DNA of 33,190 bases. It comes from Olleya sp. GTDB lineage: Bacteria; Bacteroidota; Bacteroidia; Flavobacteriales; Flavobacteriaceae. Made by a program: the position numbers and the translations under genes. Under the pieces are notes generated by a model. The model was not told the DNA's origin, searched no databases, and saw nothing but the letters and a program-made list of their open reading frames with translations. Location of the stretch: assembly GCA_023300575.1 (NCBI GenBank), contig JALZUT010000049.1:1-33190 (forward strand), in the 5' to 3' direction. Of the stretch, positions 1-9,923 are shown piece after piece (the first letter of the stretch is position 1; every line of letters begins with the position of its first letter).

Positions 1-38
1 CAAAAAAATCACTAAAGTTAACTTTAGTGATTTTTTTG
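1..38. terminator. Perfect palindromic bidirectional intrinsic terminator
   Basis: caaaaaaatcactaaagttaactttagtgatttttttg is perfectly self-complementary over 38 nt, with A-rich and T-rich flanks. Confidence 0.75.
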
Positions 39-54
39 TATTTATAGATTATTA

Positions 55-538
55 TTAGTCACTATGATGTATATTAAACTCCATTTTAATATCTGCCTCT
101 TTTGTATGGCGAATTTGCTTCTAAAATAATCTCTTTAAAGCCATACTTTTATACAAATAAATAGCAAATTATAATTTAGTATCAGAGTAGAGAAGAAGTC
201 TGTCAAATGTATTAGTTTTTGCATATTGTATACAATGGACTAATAGGTGTTGTTCAATTTTTTGACCTCTTAAATTTGGTAAAACAGGCATTTTTGTTAG
301 TTCAAAACTTGGCTCATTGTTTAATGGCATCAAAGCATACGTGCCAACTATACTGTCATTTAATTTTGTAAAAAAATACAAAACCACCTTTATTTACAAT
401 ATACTCATCGGGTTTGCTTAAGGCTTCTTCATCAAAAGGTTCAATATAAAAAGAGGTCTATAGCCATTCTTTATTTAATGTGTAAAAATCTTGATCGTAT
501 TCTGTTTTAAAAGAAATGATAGCTACTGAGTTCATCAT
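55..538 (-). pseudogene. Degenerate GNAT N-acetyltransferase
   Basis: Minus-strand pieces in shifted frames: MMNSVAIISFKTEYDQDFYTLNKEWL*TSFYIEPFDEEALSKPDEYIVNKGGFVFF / FTKLNDSIVGTYALMPLNNEPSFELTKMPVLPNLRGQKIEQHLLVHCIQYAKTNTFDRLLLYSDTKL* / AIYLYK / YGFKEIILEANSPYKR / ADIKMEFNIHHSD. Internal TAG (458-460), TAA (169-171) and about three frameshifts. Confidence 0.85.
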
Positions 539-541
539 AAA

Positions 542-832
542 TTATAAAAAAGTCATAGTAAAAAATAAAAGTCCAATAGCTATAATAGAAATAAAAAAAG
601 TAAGATTAAAAAGTGATTTATCTGCTACTTTTTTACGAATCAAATCTATGACCAACCAAACAGGAATTACAATATTTAAAACAATTGCTGTAATAATGAA
701 ACCTTTAGCCACTTTTTCAATTAAAATAGGATTGACTTGATTTACATGCATAAATAAAAAACTTACTAAGCATATAAAGAACAAAAAAGTTATTATAAGT
801 CTAAGATATTCTAGTTTAATTTTAGTCATCAT
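542..832 (-). CDS. Small membrane protein, hypothetical
   Basis: 96 aa, three to four hydrophobic segments; start overlaps the 3' end of the hutG-like gene by 11 bp. Confidence 0.65.
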   Translation of the reverse strand: MMTKIKLEYLRLIITFLFFICLVSFLFMHVNQVNPILIEKVAKGFIITAIVLNIVIPVWLVIDLIRKKVADKSLFNLTFFISIIAIGLLFFTMTFL

Positions 833-1850
833 TTTTAGAATTAGATTTTATAAAATCTGTGATTAAATAACTTATTAGTTTACCAACTTGATTGGTTTTT
901 TTTGGTTTTGCTGCTGCTTCACAAATATGTAAATAGCTTACGTTTTTTTGTTTCGCAAAATAATTTAAAAACTGTCTTGTTCGTTCTGTGGAGAATCCGC
1001 TTGGCGTTTGTGCACTACTAGGCACATTTATAATAGCGTCGCAATCTATTTCTATTCCAAAATTAGCTTTTTCTATGTGCTTTTGTGCAGTTTTTAGTGC
1101 TGCTTTAAAAGCTTGATCTTGTCTTACAGCTATAGCTTCATATGTATTATAATCTAAATTTTTATTATCTTTAAATTGTTTAAAGATAGAAGTAGAGGTG
1201 TAATTTTCATGTAAACCAAAAACAAAATACTGTTTTAAAAAACCTTCCGCATAAGCATAACTAAAACCATTACCACTATGTCTGCCCTCTAATGCTCTAA
1301 AATCGGTATGCGCATCAAAATTAATAGTGTTTATAGGTTTTTTAAACGCCAAACTTGTGCCTTTAATCATACCATAAGCGTTATTGTGTCCACCACCAAT
1401 TGCAATAGGTGTTTTGCCAGCACTTACAATAATAGTGACTAAATCTGTAACATGTTTGTCTATTTGTGTTACTAGTTTTCTAGATTTTTCTATATGTTTT
1501 GAGTTGCCTTGTTTTAGTTTAGAGACACTTTGTAGCTCTTGAGTAAAATCTAAATGACCAAGAATTAGTACTTTTTCGGCGGTATTAAAAGTGTTGTTTT
1601 GTGTATTTAATAAAATTTTAATTGTGGCTTCCCAAGTGGTCGAAGTCCCTGTTTTTCCGTAGTTTGCAAAAACACCAACATCTTCTGGAATACCAAAAAC
1701 AACATAGTCGACGTCTAAAGATTTAAGTGTCTCGTATATATTCGAAACGCTGGTTAATAACTTAACATGTTCGCCAAACTTAGTTTCATCATAACGCGTA
1801 TTAAGTATATCTTTAAGTTTTGAGTTATCAAATAATACTAATTTATCCAT
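822..1850 (-). CDS. hutG: Formimidoylglutamase / arginase-agmatinase family protein
   Basis: Ureohydrolase metal motifs GGGHNNAYG, NFDAHTDFR and EIDCDAI; hutI nearby supports the histidine-degradation assignment. Confidence 0.8.
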   Translation of the reverse strand: MDKLVLFDNSKLKDILNTRYDETKFGEHVKLLTSVSNIYETLKSLDVDYVVFGIPEDVGVFANYGKTGTSTTWEATIKILLNTQNNTFNTAEKVLILGHLDFTQELQSVSKLKQGNSKHIEKSRKLVTQIDKHVTDLVTIIVSAGKTPIAIGGGHNNAYGMIKGTSLAFKKPINTINFDAHTDFRALEGRHSGNGFSYAYAEGFLKQYFVFGLHENYTSTSIFKQFKDNKNLDYNTYEAIAVRQDQAFKAALKTAQKHIEKANFGIEIDCDAIINVPSSAQTPSGFSTERTRQFLNYFAKQKNVSYLHICEAAAKPKKTNQVGKLISYLITDFIKSNSKNDD

Positions 1851-1950
1851 TTACTTTTTATAGTTTTGAAAAATTAAAATTACGTTTTTATTTATAAAGT
1901 TTTAATCAGAATATAGAATTAACATTTCACAATTAAAAAACAGATTTATT

Positions 1951-2835
1951 ATGGCAAATAACACAGCAAATACAGGGTTAAAAGTCGCATTAGGTATAGC
2001 ATTAGCACTTTTTCTAATTACTGGTATTTATACGTCGTCTTTATATAAAGAGAAAGTGTCTAACGAGAAGCAATTAACTGAAGAGAAATCTGCAGTCATG
2101 AATGATTTAGACACTATGATGGCTAAGTATGAAGTTGCTTTAAGCGAAAGTACAGTTACCAATCAAAATTTAGTTGATGCTAAAGCGCGTATTCAAGGCT
2201 TAATTGATTCTTTAAAAACATCTGATACTAACGTTAAAAGTTTGTGGAAGTACAAAAAGAAATACTTAGCGTTACAAGATGAAATGGATGTTTTATTAAC
2301 AGAAAATGACAAACTTAAAGTTGAAAACATGCAGTTAGCAACTAATTTAGATAGTACTAATGTGAGATATGAAGAAAGTAGACTATTTAACGATTCGCTT
2401 TTAGTACAAAACACAGCGTTAGCAGAAATTGTAGAAAGTGCAGCAGTTTTAACTACAGCAGGTTTGAAAGGTTATGGCGTTATTGAACGTAGTAATGGAA
2501 AGCTAATACCTACAGAGCGTGCAAGGCGTATCGATAAAATTAGAGTGTGTTACACAGTTGCTAAAAACAAATTAGTACAAGCTGGAGACAAAGCGTTATA
2601 TATACAAGTTTTAGATCCTAAAAACAATATTTTAGGAGCAAACAAGCAAGTTAGATTTGGTGAGCAAACGCTTAATTATAGTGTAATTAGCAAGTTTAAT
2701 TACGAAAACGGAAATTTAGATATCTGCGAGTTTGTAGCAAATGCGACTGATGATAAATTTGAAAAAGGACGTTACCAAGTTTTTGTTTTTAATGCAAACG
2801 AATTGGTTTCAAGTTCTGATTTTACCCTAAAATAA
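1951..2835 (+). CDS. Membrane-anchored coiled-coil protein, conserved hypothetical
   Basis: N-terminal TM segment (VALGIALALFLITGIY), long heptad-rich region, C-terminal globular domain. Confidence 0.7.
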   Translation: MANNTANTGLKVALGIALALFLITGIYTSSLYKEKVSNEKQLTEEKSAVMNDLDTMMAKYEVALSESTVTNQNLVDAKARIQGLIDSLKTSDTNVKSLWKYKKKYLALQDEMDVLLTENDKLKVENMQLATNLDSTNVRYEESRLFNDSLLVQNTALAEIVESAAVLTTAGLKGYGVIERSNGKLIPTERARRIDKIRVCYTVAKNKLVQAGDKALYIQVLDPKNNILGANKQVRFGEQTLNYSVISKFNYENGNLDICEFVANATDDKFEKGRYQVFVFNANELVSSSDFTLK

Positions 2836-2925
2836 GAGTCTGGACTAACATTAGTTAATTACACCACTGAAAGAACTTTAAAGAACCTGAAATTTAGTTG
2901 CTTTTAGTTTTTTTTAATCTAAAAG

Positions 2926-3495
2926 TCATTGATTTAAAGCTGTGATACAAGCTTCTCTAATTTTCCAAATATCCTCAAGATTGTACTTTATTTTTTTTGA
3001 AACTATCCAATTTTTAAGATAGTTTTGATGGGTTAACACTTTATAATCTGCTATTTGTGAAGGCGAAATTTGTTCTTCTAAAAGCATAGCCTCTTCAAAA
3101 GTATGTTCAGAAACTGTGTTTCTAGTCACATCAATTACTCTGTTTTCAATTTTAAGATACGTATGTGCTTCCGGAATATATTTTAAATCGTATTTTTTTA
3201 ATACTGAAGAAATTCCGTTGGTGTTTAAACCATTCATCTTATAAATACAGAGTATTAGTTTTATAGGCTCTTGCTTGTTTTCTATAGCTAATTGCTTTAA
3301 AAAAGCATGTTTTGTAGAGCAAGTTCCTTTTTGTTCTTTTAAAACTAAATTGTAATTGCTTCTGTCAGTATTTCTACCATATGGTAAATGCAGGATATGC
3401 TTTAAGACAGACTCAAAATCACCCAAATTTAAATCCAAACATTGTTTAGAAAGTAGAGTAGTAGCGTTTAGTTTAAAATTAAATGATTTCGCCAT
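2926..3495 (-). CDS. Transglutaminase-like (papain-fold) conserved protein
   Basis: Candidate Cys-His-Asp triad GTCSTKHAFL / EAHTYLKIEN / RVIDVTRN; overlaps the 3' end of hutI by 17 bp. Confidence 0.6.
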   Translation of the reverse strand: MAKSFNFKLNATTLLSKQCLDLNLGDFESVLKHILHLPYGRNTDRSNYNLVLKEQKGTCSTKHAFLKQLAIENKQEPIKLILCIYKMNGLNTNGISSVLKKYDLKYIPEAHTYLKIENRVIDVTRNTVSEHTFEEAMLLEEQISPSQIADYKVLTHQNYLKNWIVSKKIKYNLEDIWKIREACITALNQ

Positions 3496-4720
3496 TTATA
3501 ATAACAGTATTAATATGGTTATCTCCAAAAGCATAAGGTAAATAATTGTAATTTGGGACTTCTTTAGTAATAATAAGATTAGCTTTTTTTCCTTTAGTTA
3601 CACTTCCATATTCAGTTGCAATTCCCATAGCATAAGCTCCATTTAAAGTAGCTGCATTAATAGCTTCTTCTGGTGTTAATTTCATTTTTATACAAGCAGT
3701 ACTCACCACAAAATTCATATTTCCAGAAGGTGTAGAACCAGGGTTGTAATCTGTTGCCAATGCAAGAGGTAGTCCAGCATCTATAAGCTGTCGTCCTGGT
3801 GTATAGGGTATGCTTAAAAAATAAGAGCAAGATGGTAAAGCTACTGGTATTGTGTTACTGCCTTTTAAGGCCTTGATGTCTTCAATATTTAATTGTTCTA
3901 AATGGTCAACACTTAATGCCTCGTGTTTTACAGCTAAAGCCACACCACCAAAAGCATTAAATTGATTGACGTGTATTTTTGGAATTAAATTATACTGTTT
4001 TCCAGCAGTTAGAATTTGCTCGACATCATCTAAATCAAAATAGCCTTTCTCGCAAAAAATATCGATATAATTGGCTAAGTTTTCTTTAGCAATCTGCGGA
4101 AGCATTGTGTTTATTATCAAATCTAAATAGCCTTGCTTATTATTTTTATATAGTAAAGGAAGTGCATGGGCACCTAAAAAAGTAGCTCTAATTTTTACAG
4201 GAAACTCTTGCCTAATCCGCTTGATTACACGAAGCATTTTTAACTCAGCTTCTGGCGTTAAACCATATCCAGATTTAATTTCTATTGCTCCTGTACCAAG
4301 CTTCATGACGTTTTTTACACGTGCTGTAGATTGTTTAAACAATTCTTCTTCACTTGTGTTTTGAAGTGTTTTTGCGCTGTTTAAAATGCCACCACCACGA
4401 GTAGCAATTTCTTCATAACTCAATCCATTTATTCTATCTACAAACTCTTGAGAACGGTCTCCAGCATAGACAATATGTGTGTGCGAGTCGCACCAAGATG
4501 GTAGTACTAGCTTTCCAGTAGCATCAATAGTTTGATCTGCGTCAGTAGTTTTAAGATCTTCCATACTTCCAAAATCAATTATAGTATCGTGATCTATTAA
4601 AACATACGCATTTTTTAGTGATGGAAGCGTGTTCATTTCTTTACCAGAAATTTTTAAGACACTAGCATCTCTAATTTGTAACAGCTCTTTTATGTTAGTA
4701 ATTAAAATGGACATACACAT
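3479..4720 (-). CDS. hutI: Imidazolonepropionase
   Basis: Amidohydrolase motifs PSWCDSHTHIVYAGDRSQEF, RGGGILNSAKTL, EIKSGYGLTPEAELKML, LATDYNPGSTPSGNM. Confidence 0.95.
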   Translation of the reverse strand: MCMSILITNIKELLQIRDASVLKISGKEMNTLPSLKNAYVLIDHDTIIDFGSMEDLKTTDADQTIDATGKLVLPSWCDSHTHIVYAGDRSQEFVDRINGLSYEEIATRGGGILNSAKTLQNTSEEELFKQSTARVKNVMKLGTGAIEIKSGYGLTPEAELKMLRVIKRIRQEFPVKIRATFLGAHALPLLYKNNKQGYLDLIINTMLPQIAKENLANYIDIFCEKGYFDLDDVEQILTAGKQYNLIPKIHVNQFNAFGGVALAVKHEALSVDHLEQLNIEDIKALKGSNTIPVALPSCSYFLSIPYTPGRQLIDAGLPLALATDYNPGSTPSGNMNFVVSTACIKMKLTPEEAINAATLNGAYAMGIATEYGSVTKGKKANLIITKEVPNYNYLPYAFGDNHINTVIINGEII

Positions 4721-4734
4721 TAGTTTTTCTAAGT

Positions 4735-4767
4735 CAAATATAGATAAAATACTGTCTATCGAGCAAA
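4735..4767 (-). promoter_or_regulatory. Bacteroidota-type sigma promoter upstream of hutI
   Basis: Minus strand reads TTTTG-N21-TATATTTG, matching the TTTG / TANNTTTG consensus, just upstream of the hutI start. Confidence 0.5.
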
Positions 4768-4873
4768 ATTGTATTTTAATCTTTTAAAAGAGTATTAAGC
4801 ACGCTATATCGAAAAATTAGCTTGTACATGAATTATTATGATACATTTAGACTGTGTGTAAATAATTAAATAA

Positions 4874-5464
4874 ATGATAATTGATAAACCCGAGTATTAT
4901 GACGAGATAAAATCGTTTATAACGTCATTTCATAAGCTTTCAGAAGACAATTTAAAAGCTTTATTCCAAATTGCAAATTTTAAATTGGTAAAATCTAACA
5001 TAAAGTTAGATGATTTGGGAGATATTCCAAATAAGATATATGTGCTTAATAAAGGAGTATTAAGATCTTACGTTATTTTAGAAAGCGGTAAAGAAGTAAC
5101 AGAAACTATTTTTGTACCTACCATCATTTTTGCTTCATATACAGCACTAATTAGTCAAACAAAATCGGATAGTATTTATGAAACGTTAACTGACTGTGAA
5201 CTTTATGAAATTGATTATTATAAGTACAAAAAAATGTACGAGACTAATACTGAAATTTTAACTTTTCATGCTAAATTTTTAGAATATTTACTAAGTAAAA
5301 GTAGCTACAAGCATGTTGAGCTTTTAACTATGAATGCTAAACAACGTTATTTGATGCTTAGAAGTCAAATACCAAATATTGATAACTTAATACCTCAATA
5401 TCAAATTGCTGCTTATTTAAGTATTACTCCAGTTCAACTTAGTAGAATTAGAGGTAAACTTTAA
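4874..5464 (+). CDS. Crp/Fnr family transcriptional regulator (cyclic-nucleotide-binding-like domain)
   Basis: cNMP-binding fold signature (VLNKGVLRSYVILESGKEVTETIF) and C-terminal HTH ending YQIAAYLSITPVQLSRIRGKL. Confidence 0.8.
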   Translation: MIIDKPEYYDEIKSFITSFHKLSEDNLKALFQIANFKLVKSNIKLDDLGDIPNKIYVLNKGVLRSYVILESGKEVTETIFVPTIIFASYTALISQTKSDSIYETLTDCELYEIDYYKYKKMYETNTEILTFHAKFLEYLLSKSSYKHVELLTMNAKQRYLMLRSQIPNIDNLIPQYQIAAYLSITPVQLSRIRGKL

Positions 5465-5556
5465 CGTTATTAACATATGTTAATGTGTAAGTTGAATATT
5501 AATGTTAGTATTGTATATTAATTTTTTCTAAAATAATTAATAACTAACTAGTACCA

Positions 5557-5592
5557 AAAAACCGATAAGATTTATTCTTATCGGTTTTTTAT
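5557..5592. terminator. Bidirectional intrinsic terminator
   Basis: aaaaaaccgataagatttattcttatcggtttttt: stem ACCGATAAGA/TCTTATCGGT with poly-T. Confidence 0.75.
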
Positions 5593-5608
5593 TGATTTAT
5601 AGTATAAA

Positions 5609-6271
5609 TTATTTTAAATAGTGTTTATCAAAACTAATAGAATCAATGTTTCTTTTCTTTGTAGATTTTCCGTTATGATGTATTTCAAAATCTGATGTGT
5701 TTTTTTCTATAACACTACCCATACCTATAATATTCTTTTTGCCAATAGTTATATTTTGTTTTATAACAGAGTTTAATCCCAAAAACGAATTATCTGATAT
5801 GGTTACATTTCCACCCATAAAAGTACCACTAAGCACACAGTTTTTTCCAATTTTGGAGTGATGCCCAATTTTTGCGCCAAATAAAATAGTATTGTCATCA
5901 ATTTCTACAAATGGCTGTATTATTGACCCTTCTCCGACAAAAATATTTTTACCTAATTTTAAATTATCCCAGTAAAAAGATTTAGAAGACACATAATTAA
6001 TAAAGGTATAATTAAAGTTACTAAATATTTTGTAAAAGTTTTCTCTTAATGTATTATCGCCTATAGCAATAAAAATATTATGAGAAGCTGGAGGGTAGAT
6101 TGATTGTATTTCCGAAATATCAATCAGAGGTTTTTCGAAAAGAGTATGAGATAAATCTGGAAACACTTTTTTGTCAATACAAAAAGCTACTACTTCATTT
6201 TCTGAATCATGAGTAATAACGTAGTCTACATATTCAGCTAACTTACCTATACCATATATAATTGTTTTCAT
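5609..6271 (-). CDS. NeuD-like sugar O-acyltransferase (left-handed beta-helix)
   Basis: N-terminal Rossmann-like start (MKTIIYGIGKLAEYVDYVI) followed by hexapeptide repeats (IGHHSKIGKNCVLSGTFMGGNVTISDNSFLGLNSVI). Confidence 0.8.
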   Translation of the reverse strand: MKTIIYGIGKLAEYVDYVITHDSENEVVAFCIDKKVFPDLSHTLFEKPLIDISEIQSIYPPASHNIFIAIGDNTLRENFYKIFSNFNYTFINYVSSKSFYWDNLKLGKNIFVGEGSIIQPFVEIDDNTILFGAKIGHHSKIGKNCVLSGTFMGGNVTISDNSFLGLNSVIKQNITIGKKNIIGMGSVIEKNTSDFEIHHNGKSTKKRNIDSISFDKHYLK

Positions 6272-6292
6272 TTGATTTTCAATCTGTTAAAA

Positions 6293-6931
6293 TTATGATT
6301 TGTTGTCCCATGGCATTTCTGTAACTTCATTTTTAATATTTAAAAACGAACAAATTTTACTAACCACGTTCTTTTCATTTAAATTTACAATCAATAATTT
6401 ATTTGGTTTATTTTTAAAAAAATCAATAACTTGTTGGTTATGGTTTAAATATTTTTCACATAAAATATCTTTATTATAAAGATCATCTTTTGGAGTTCCA
6501 AAAAGGTATTTATAAACATCCCACATCCAACCTTTATAGACATGTTCTGAATTTAGTAAGTCATCTTCGGTAGGTAATCTGTTTTCTAGCCCAAACATTG
6601 ACGAATGAAACCTAGTTAGAGAATTGTACCAAACATCTTCTGAATCTCTTACAGTTAAAATAAATTTACTTTCAGGAAAATTCTTGCTTAAATACTTATA
6701 TGTATCAGGTAAACTAAAAGGTATGTCTTGAAAAGCATTGCATTTACTTTTTTTAACAAATTTAATTATTGGTTTAAAATTATTGATTGCGTAATCTTTA
6801 ATTAACAGTTCTCCTTGCAATTGCGGTCCTACTTTGTATCCTACTTTATTTAATAAAGTAGTCAAACTAGTTGTGCCTGTTTTATTAAAGCCTATGCAAA
6901 ATACATTTTTTTTTCTTTTATTAAACAACAT
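6293..6931 (-). CDS. Sulfotransferase family protein
   Basis: 5'-phosphosulfate loop FCIGFNKTGTTSLTTLLNKVGYKVG and 3'-phosphate-type motif TVRDSEDVWYNSLTRFH. Confidence 0.8.
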   Translation of the reverse strand: MLFNKRKKNVFCIGFNKTGTTSLTTLLNKVGYKVGPQLQGELLIKDYAINNFKPIIKFVKKSKCNAFQDIPFSLPDTYKYLSKNFPESKFILTVRDSEDVWYNSLTRFHSSMFGLENRLPTEDDLLNSEHVYKGWMWDVYKYLFGTPKDDLYNKDILCEKYLNHNQQVIDFFKNKPNKLLIVNLNEKNVVSKICSFLNIKNEVTEMPWDNKS

Positions 6932-6946
6932 TAATCATAAGTTTAC

Positions 6947-8344
6947 TTATTTAAGACCTCCAACCATATCTTCTGGTTTTACCCACTCGTCATATTCTTC
7001 AGCTGTAACATAACCTAAATTAACAGCTTCAACTCTTAATGTGGTTCCGTTTTTATGTGCAGTATTTGCTATTTCTGCAGCTTTGTAATAGCCGATTTTG
7101 GTATTTAATGCAGTTACTAGCATTAAAGAATTATTTAATAATTGTTTAATAACTTCGTGATTTGGCTCTATACCAGCAACACAATTAACATCAAAACTAA
7201 CACATGCGTCACCAATTAACTGAGCAGATTGTAAGATATTTGCAGCCATCATTGGTTTAAAAACGTTAAGCTCGTAATGACCTTGAGTACCACCAACGCT
7301 TATTGCAACATCATTACCCATAACTTGGGCACAAACCATTGTTAAAGCTTCACATTGTGTAGGATTTACTTTTCCTGGCATAATAGAACTTCCTGGCTCA
7401 TTTGCTGGAATAATAATTTCTCCAATACCACTTCGTGGTCCAGATGCCATCATACGTATATCATTTGCTATCTTGTTTAAAGACACAGCTAATTGTTTTA
7501 AAGCACCATGCGATTCTACAATGGCATCATGTGCTGCTAAAGCTTCAAACTTATTGTGCGCAGTTATAAATGGTTGCCCAGTAAATTCTGCTATATATTC
7601 TGCAACACGTTTAGAATAGCCTTTTGGTGTGTTTAAACCAGTTCCTACAGCTGTACCACCTAAAGCCATTTCACTTAAATGGTCTAATGTGTTTTGTAAT
7701 GCTTTAAGGCCATGATCTAATTGCGATACATACCCAGAAAACTCTTGTCCTAAAGTTAAAGGTGTCGCATCCATTAAATGTGTACGTCCAATTTTAACGA
7801 CCTCTTTAAAGGTTTCAGATTTCTTTTTAAGAGTGTCACGTAATTGTGTAACACCAGGAATTGTGGTCTTTACAATTTTAATATAAGCAGCAATGTGCAT
7901 ACCAGTAGGAAAGGTGTCGTTTGACGATTGCGATTTGTTTACATCATCGTTTGGTTGGATGGTTTTTTCGCCTTCTCCTATAGTTTTTCCTGCTAATTGG
8001 TGTGCTCTGTTTGCTATGACTTCATTTACATTCATATTAGATTGTGTACCAGAACCTGTTTGCCATATTACTAACGGAAATTGCGCATCGTGTTGTCCAG
8101 TTAAAATCTCATCACAAACACTAGCAATTAAGTCACGTTTTTCAATTGGTAAAGCACCAAGTTCGCAATTAGTATAGGCTGCAGCTTTTTTAAGATAAGC
8201 AAAACCATAAACCACTTCAAGTGGCATTGATGCTGGTGCACCAATTTTAAAGTTATTACGAGAACGCTCTGTTTGTGCTCCCCAAAGTTTATCTGCAGGC
8301 ACCTTAACTTCGCCCATTGTGTCTTTTTCTATTCTATATTCCAT
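6947..8344 (-). CDS. fumC: Fumarate hydratase class II
   Basis: [20 protein letters not shown] signature, [19 protein letters not shown]-like motif ([19 protein letters not shown]), full length 465 aa. Confidence 0.97.
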   Translation of the reverse strand: MEYRIEKDTMGEVKVPADKLWGAQTERSRNNFKIGAPASMPLEVVYGFAYLKKAAAYTNCELGALPIEKRDLIASVCDEILTGQHDAQFPLVIWQTGSGTQSNMNVNEVIANRAHQLAGKTIGEGEKTIQPNDDVNKSQSSNDTFPTGMHIAAYIKIVKTTIPGVTQLRDTLKKKSETFKEVVKIGRTHLMDATPLTLGQEFSGYVSQLDHGLKALQNTLDHLSEMALGGTAVGTGLNTPKGYSKRVAEYIAEFTGQPFITAHNKFEALAAHDAIVESHGALKQLAVSLNKIANDIRMMASGPRSGIGEIIIPANEPGSSIMPGKVNPTQCEALTMVCAQVMGNDVAISVGGTQGHYELNVFKPMMAANILQSAQLIGDACVSFDVNCVAGIEPNHEVIKQLLNNSLMLVTALNTKIGYYKAAEIANTAHKNGTTLRVEAVNLGYVTAEEYDEWVKPEDMVGGLK

Positions 8345-8592
8345 CTGAAAAATTGATTAATTTTAAGAATACAAAATTACAAAATTATAAGGTTTTAGTG
8401 TTGAAGTTATCTTAACTTTTTATATTCAATAAAATAACGATTAATAAGTAATGTTGACAAAAATCTATTTTCATTGTTAGTTTTTTATTGGCTTTATAAA
8501 TTTTAAAAACTAACTTAGCTTAATATTCGATAAAGCGAATTAAAAACTAGCCTTATATTTACGGTATCAAATAGTTGAGTTAAAACAATATT

Positions 8593-9417
8593 ATGAATTA
8601 CAAGAAAATGATAGGTTTAGGTGTTGCGGGCAATATTGCTGGTCACCTAGATCAGGCTGGAGAAGCTGTAGGGTTCTCAAAAGAAAAATTTGGAGAAAAG
8701 GATGCGCCAAAAGGAATGTTTCCATTTTATATTCCAGCAAAAACAGGTAAATGTACTCAAGTATTTCCATACTCTTCAAGTACAATTTCTATACCCACAA
8801 AAGGTGAAAACTTGCAAATTGAACCAGAGCTTGCAATTATATGCAGTATACAATATGAAAATAAATTAGTAAAGTCTCTTACACCTATTTCCTTTGGTGC
8901 TTTTAATGATTGTTCTATAAGAAAACTTGATGTGGATAAATTAAGTGAGAAAAAGAATTGGGGACCTAATTCTAAGGGGATAAGCGATACCATGCTTAAA
9001 ATTGATAAATTTTCAGCAGATGGTATATTGGGCAATTATAGTATCGTTGCCTATATGCGTAGAGATGGTGTTTTACATCCATATGGTCTGAACAGTGATA
9101 TTTGCGATTACAGCTATATCTATGAAGAACTTTTAAATTGGATGGTTTTAAAAATGAATACGCAACCAGACGAAGGACCTTTAGAATGCATAAAAGATCT
9201 TATAGAACTATCGGATTATCCTGATCACGCTGTAATTGGTATTGGAGCTACTAATTATACCGACTTCGGGAAAAAGAACTTTTTAAAAGCAGGTGATGAA
9301 GGTTTTGTGGTCGTATATTCGAGAGAAGATTATACTCTTCCTCAAATAGAAACGCTACTTAAATCAAATACGCATACAGGAGATAACATTTCTATACTCC
9401 ATCAAACCTTTCGCTAA
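8593..9417 (+). CDS. DUF5718 family protein
   Basis: 274-aa ORF beginning MNYKKMIGLGVAGNIAGHLDQAGEA; family assigned from memory of conserved proteins of this type. Confidence 0.6.
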   Translation: MNYKKMIGLGVAGNIAGHLDQAGEAVGFSKEKFGEKDAPKGMFPFYIPAKTGKCTQVFPYSSSTISIPTKGENLQIEPELAIICSIQYENKLVKSLTPISFGAFNDCSIRKLDVDKLSEKKNWGPNSKGISDTMLKIDKFSADGILGNYSIVAYMRRDGVLHPYGLNSDICDYSYIYEELLNWMVLKMNTQPDEGPLECIKDLIELSDYPDHAVIGIGATNYTDFGKKNFLKAGDEGFVVVYSREDYTLPQIETLLKSNTHTGDNISILHQTFR

Positions 9418-9498
9418 TCACATCTTTTAATTAAATTAGTTAGAAATTAATAGATCTTGTGCTATGCATAAGTTACCTAATTACTAGGTTAATAAATA

Positions 9499-9809
9499 AT
9501 AGACACAACTAACGTTGCTATTATATTTGCTGTTTTTGGTGGGTTTTCCTTTTTACTACAATTCAAGATATCGCAAAGTACATATTCAGTAAACCTCTAA
9601 AAAAAGATCTTTACGTGAAATTAGACTGGTATTTTGAACATTTTACTATAATGTGTATTTCTTTTATTGCTTCAGTTACAGCATTTACTTTAATTCAGGA
9701 TATATTTGGAGATAATACACTTAATTTCCTTATGCCAACAGTTATTGGAACCGTACTTATTGTTATTGCGACAAAATTTTATAAAAAGAAACTAATTAAT
9801 AAAGCATAG
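9499..9809 (+). pseudogene. Remnant of a small membrane protein (probable)
   Basis: Hydrophobic segment IDTTNVAIIFAVFGGFSFLLQFK in one frame, with ATA where ATG is expected, then DIAKYIFSKPLKKDLYVKLDWYFEHFTIMCISFIASVTAFTLIQDIFG...KKKLINKA in another frame (ORF track 9615..9809). Confidence 0.45.
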
Positions 9810-9923
9810 TTTACTATTAATGTGTAAAACTTAATAATGCTTCTATCCTAACACAAACACGTCAAGCTAAGCAACCAAAAACGATCTTTATTAATAAGTC
9901 TGTTAATAATTTTAAGGATTGTA

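Noticed and set aside
516-740. 74-aa plus-strand ORF
   Set aside because: Opposite the small membrane protein and the GNAT pseudogene; Lys/Ile-rich translation typical of AT-rich antisense.
2890-2927. Hairpin cttttag...ctaaaag after the coiled-coil gene
   Set aside because: Short, AT-only stem; possibly a weak terminator but not strong enough to call.
7893-8177. 94-aa ORF opposite fumC
   Set aside because: Lies entirely within fumC on the opposite strand; Cys-rich nonsense composition.
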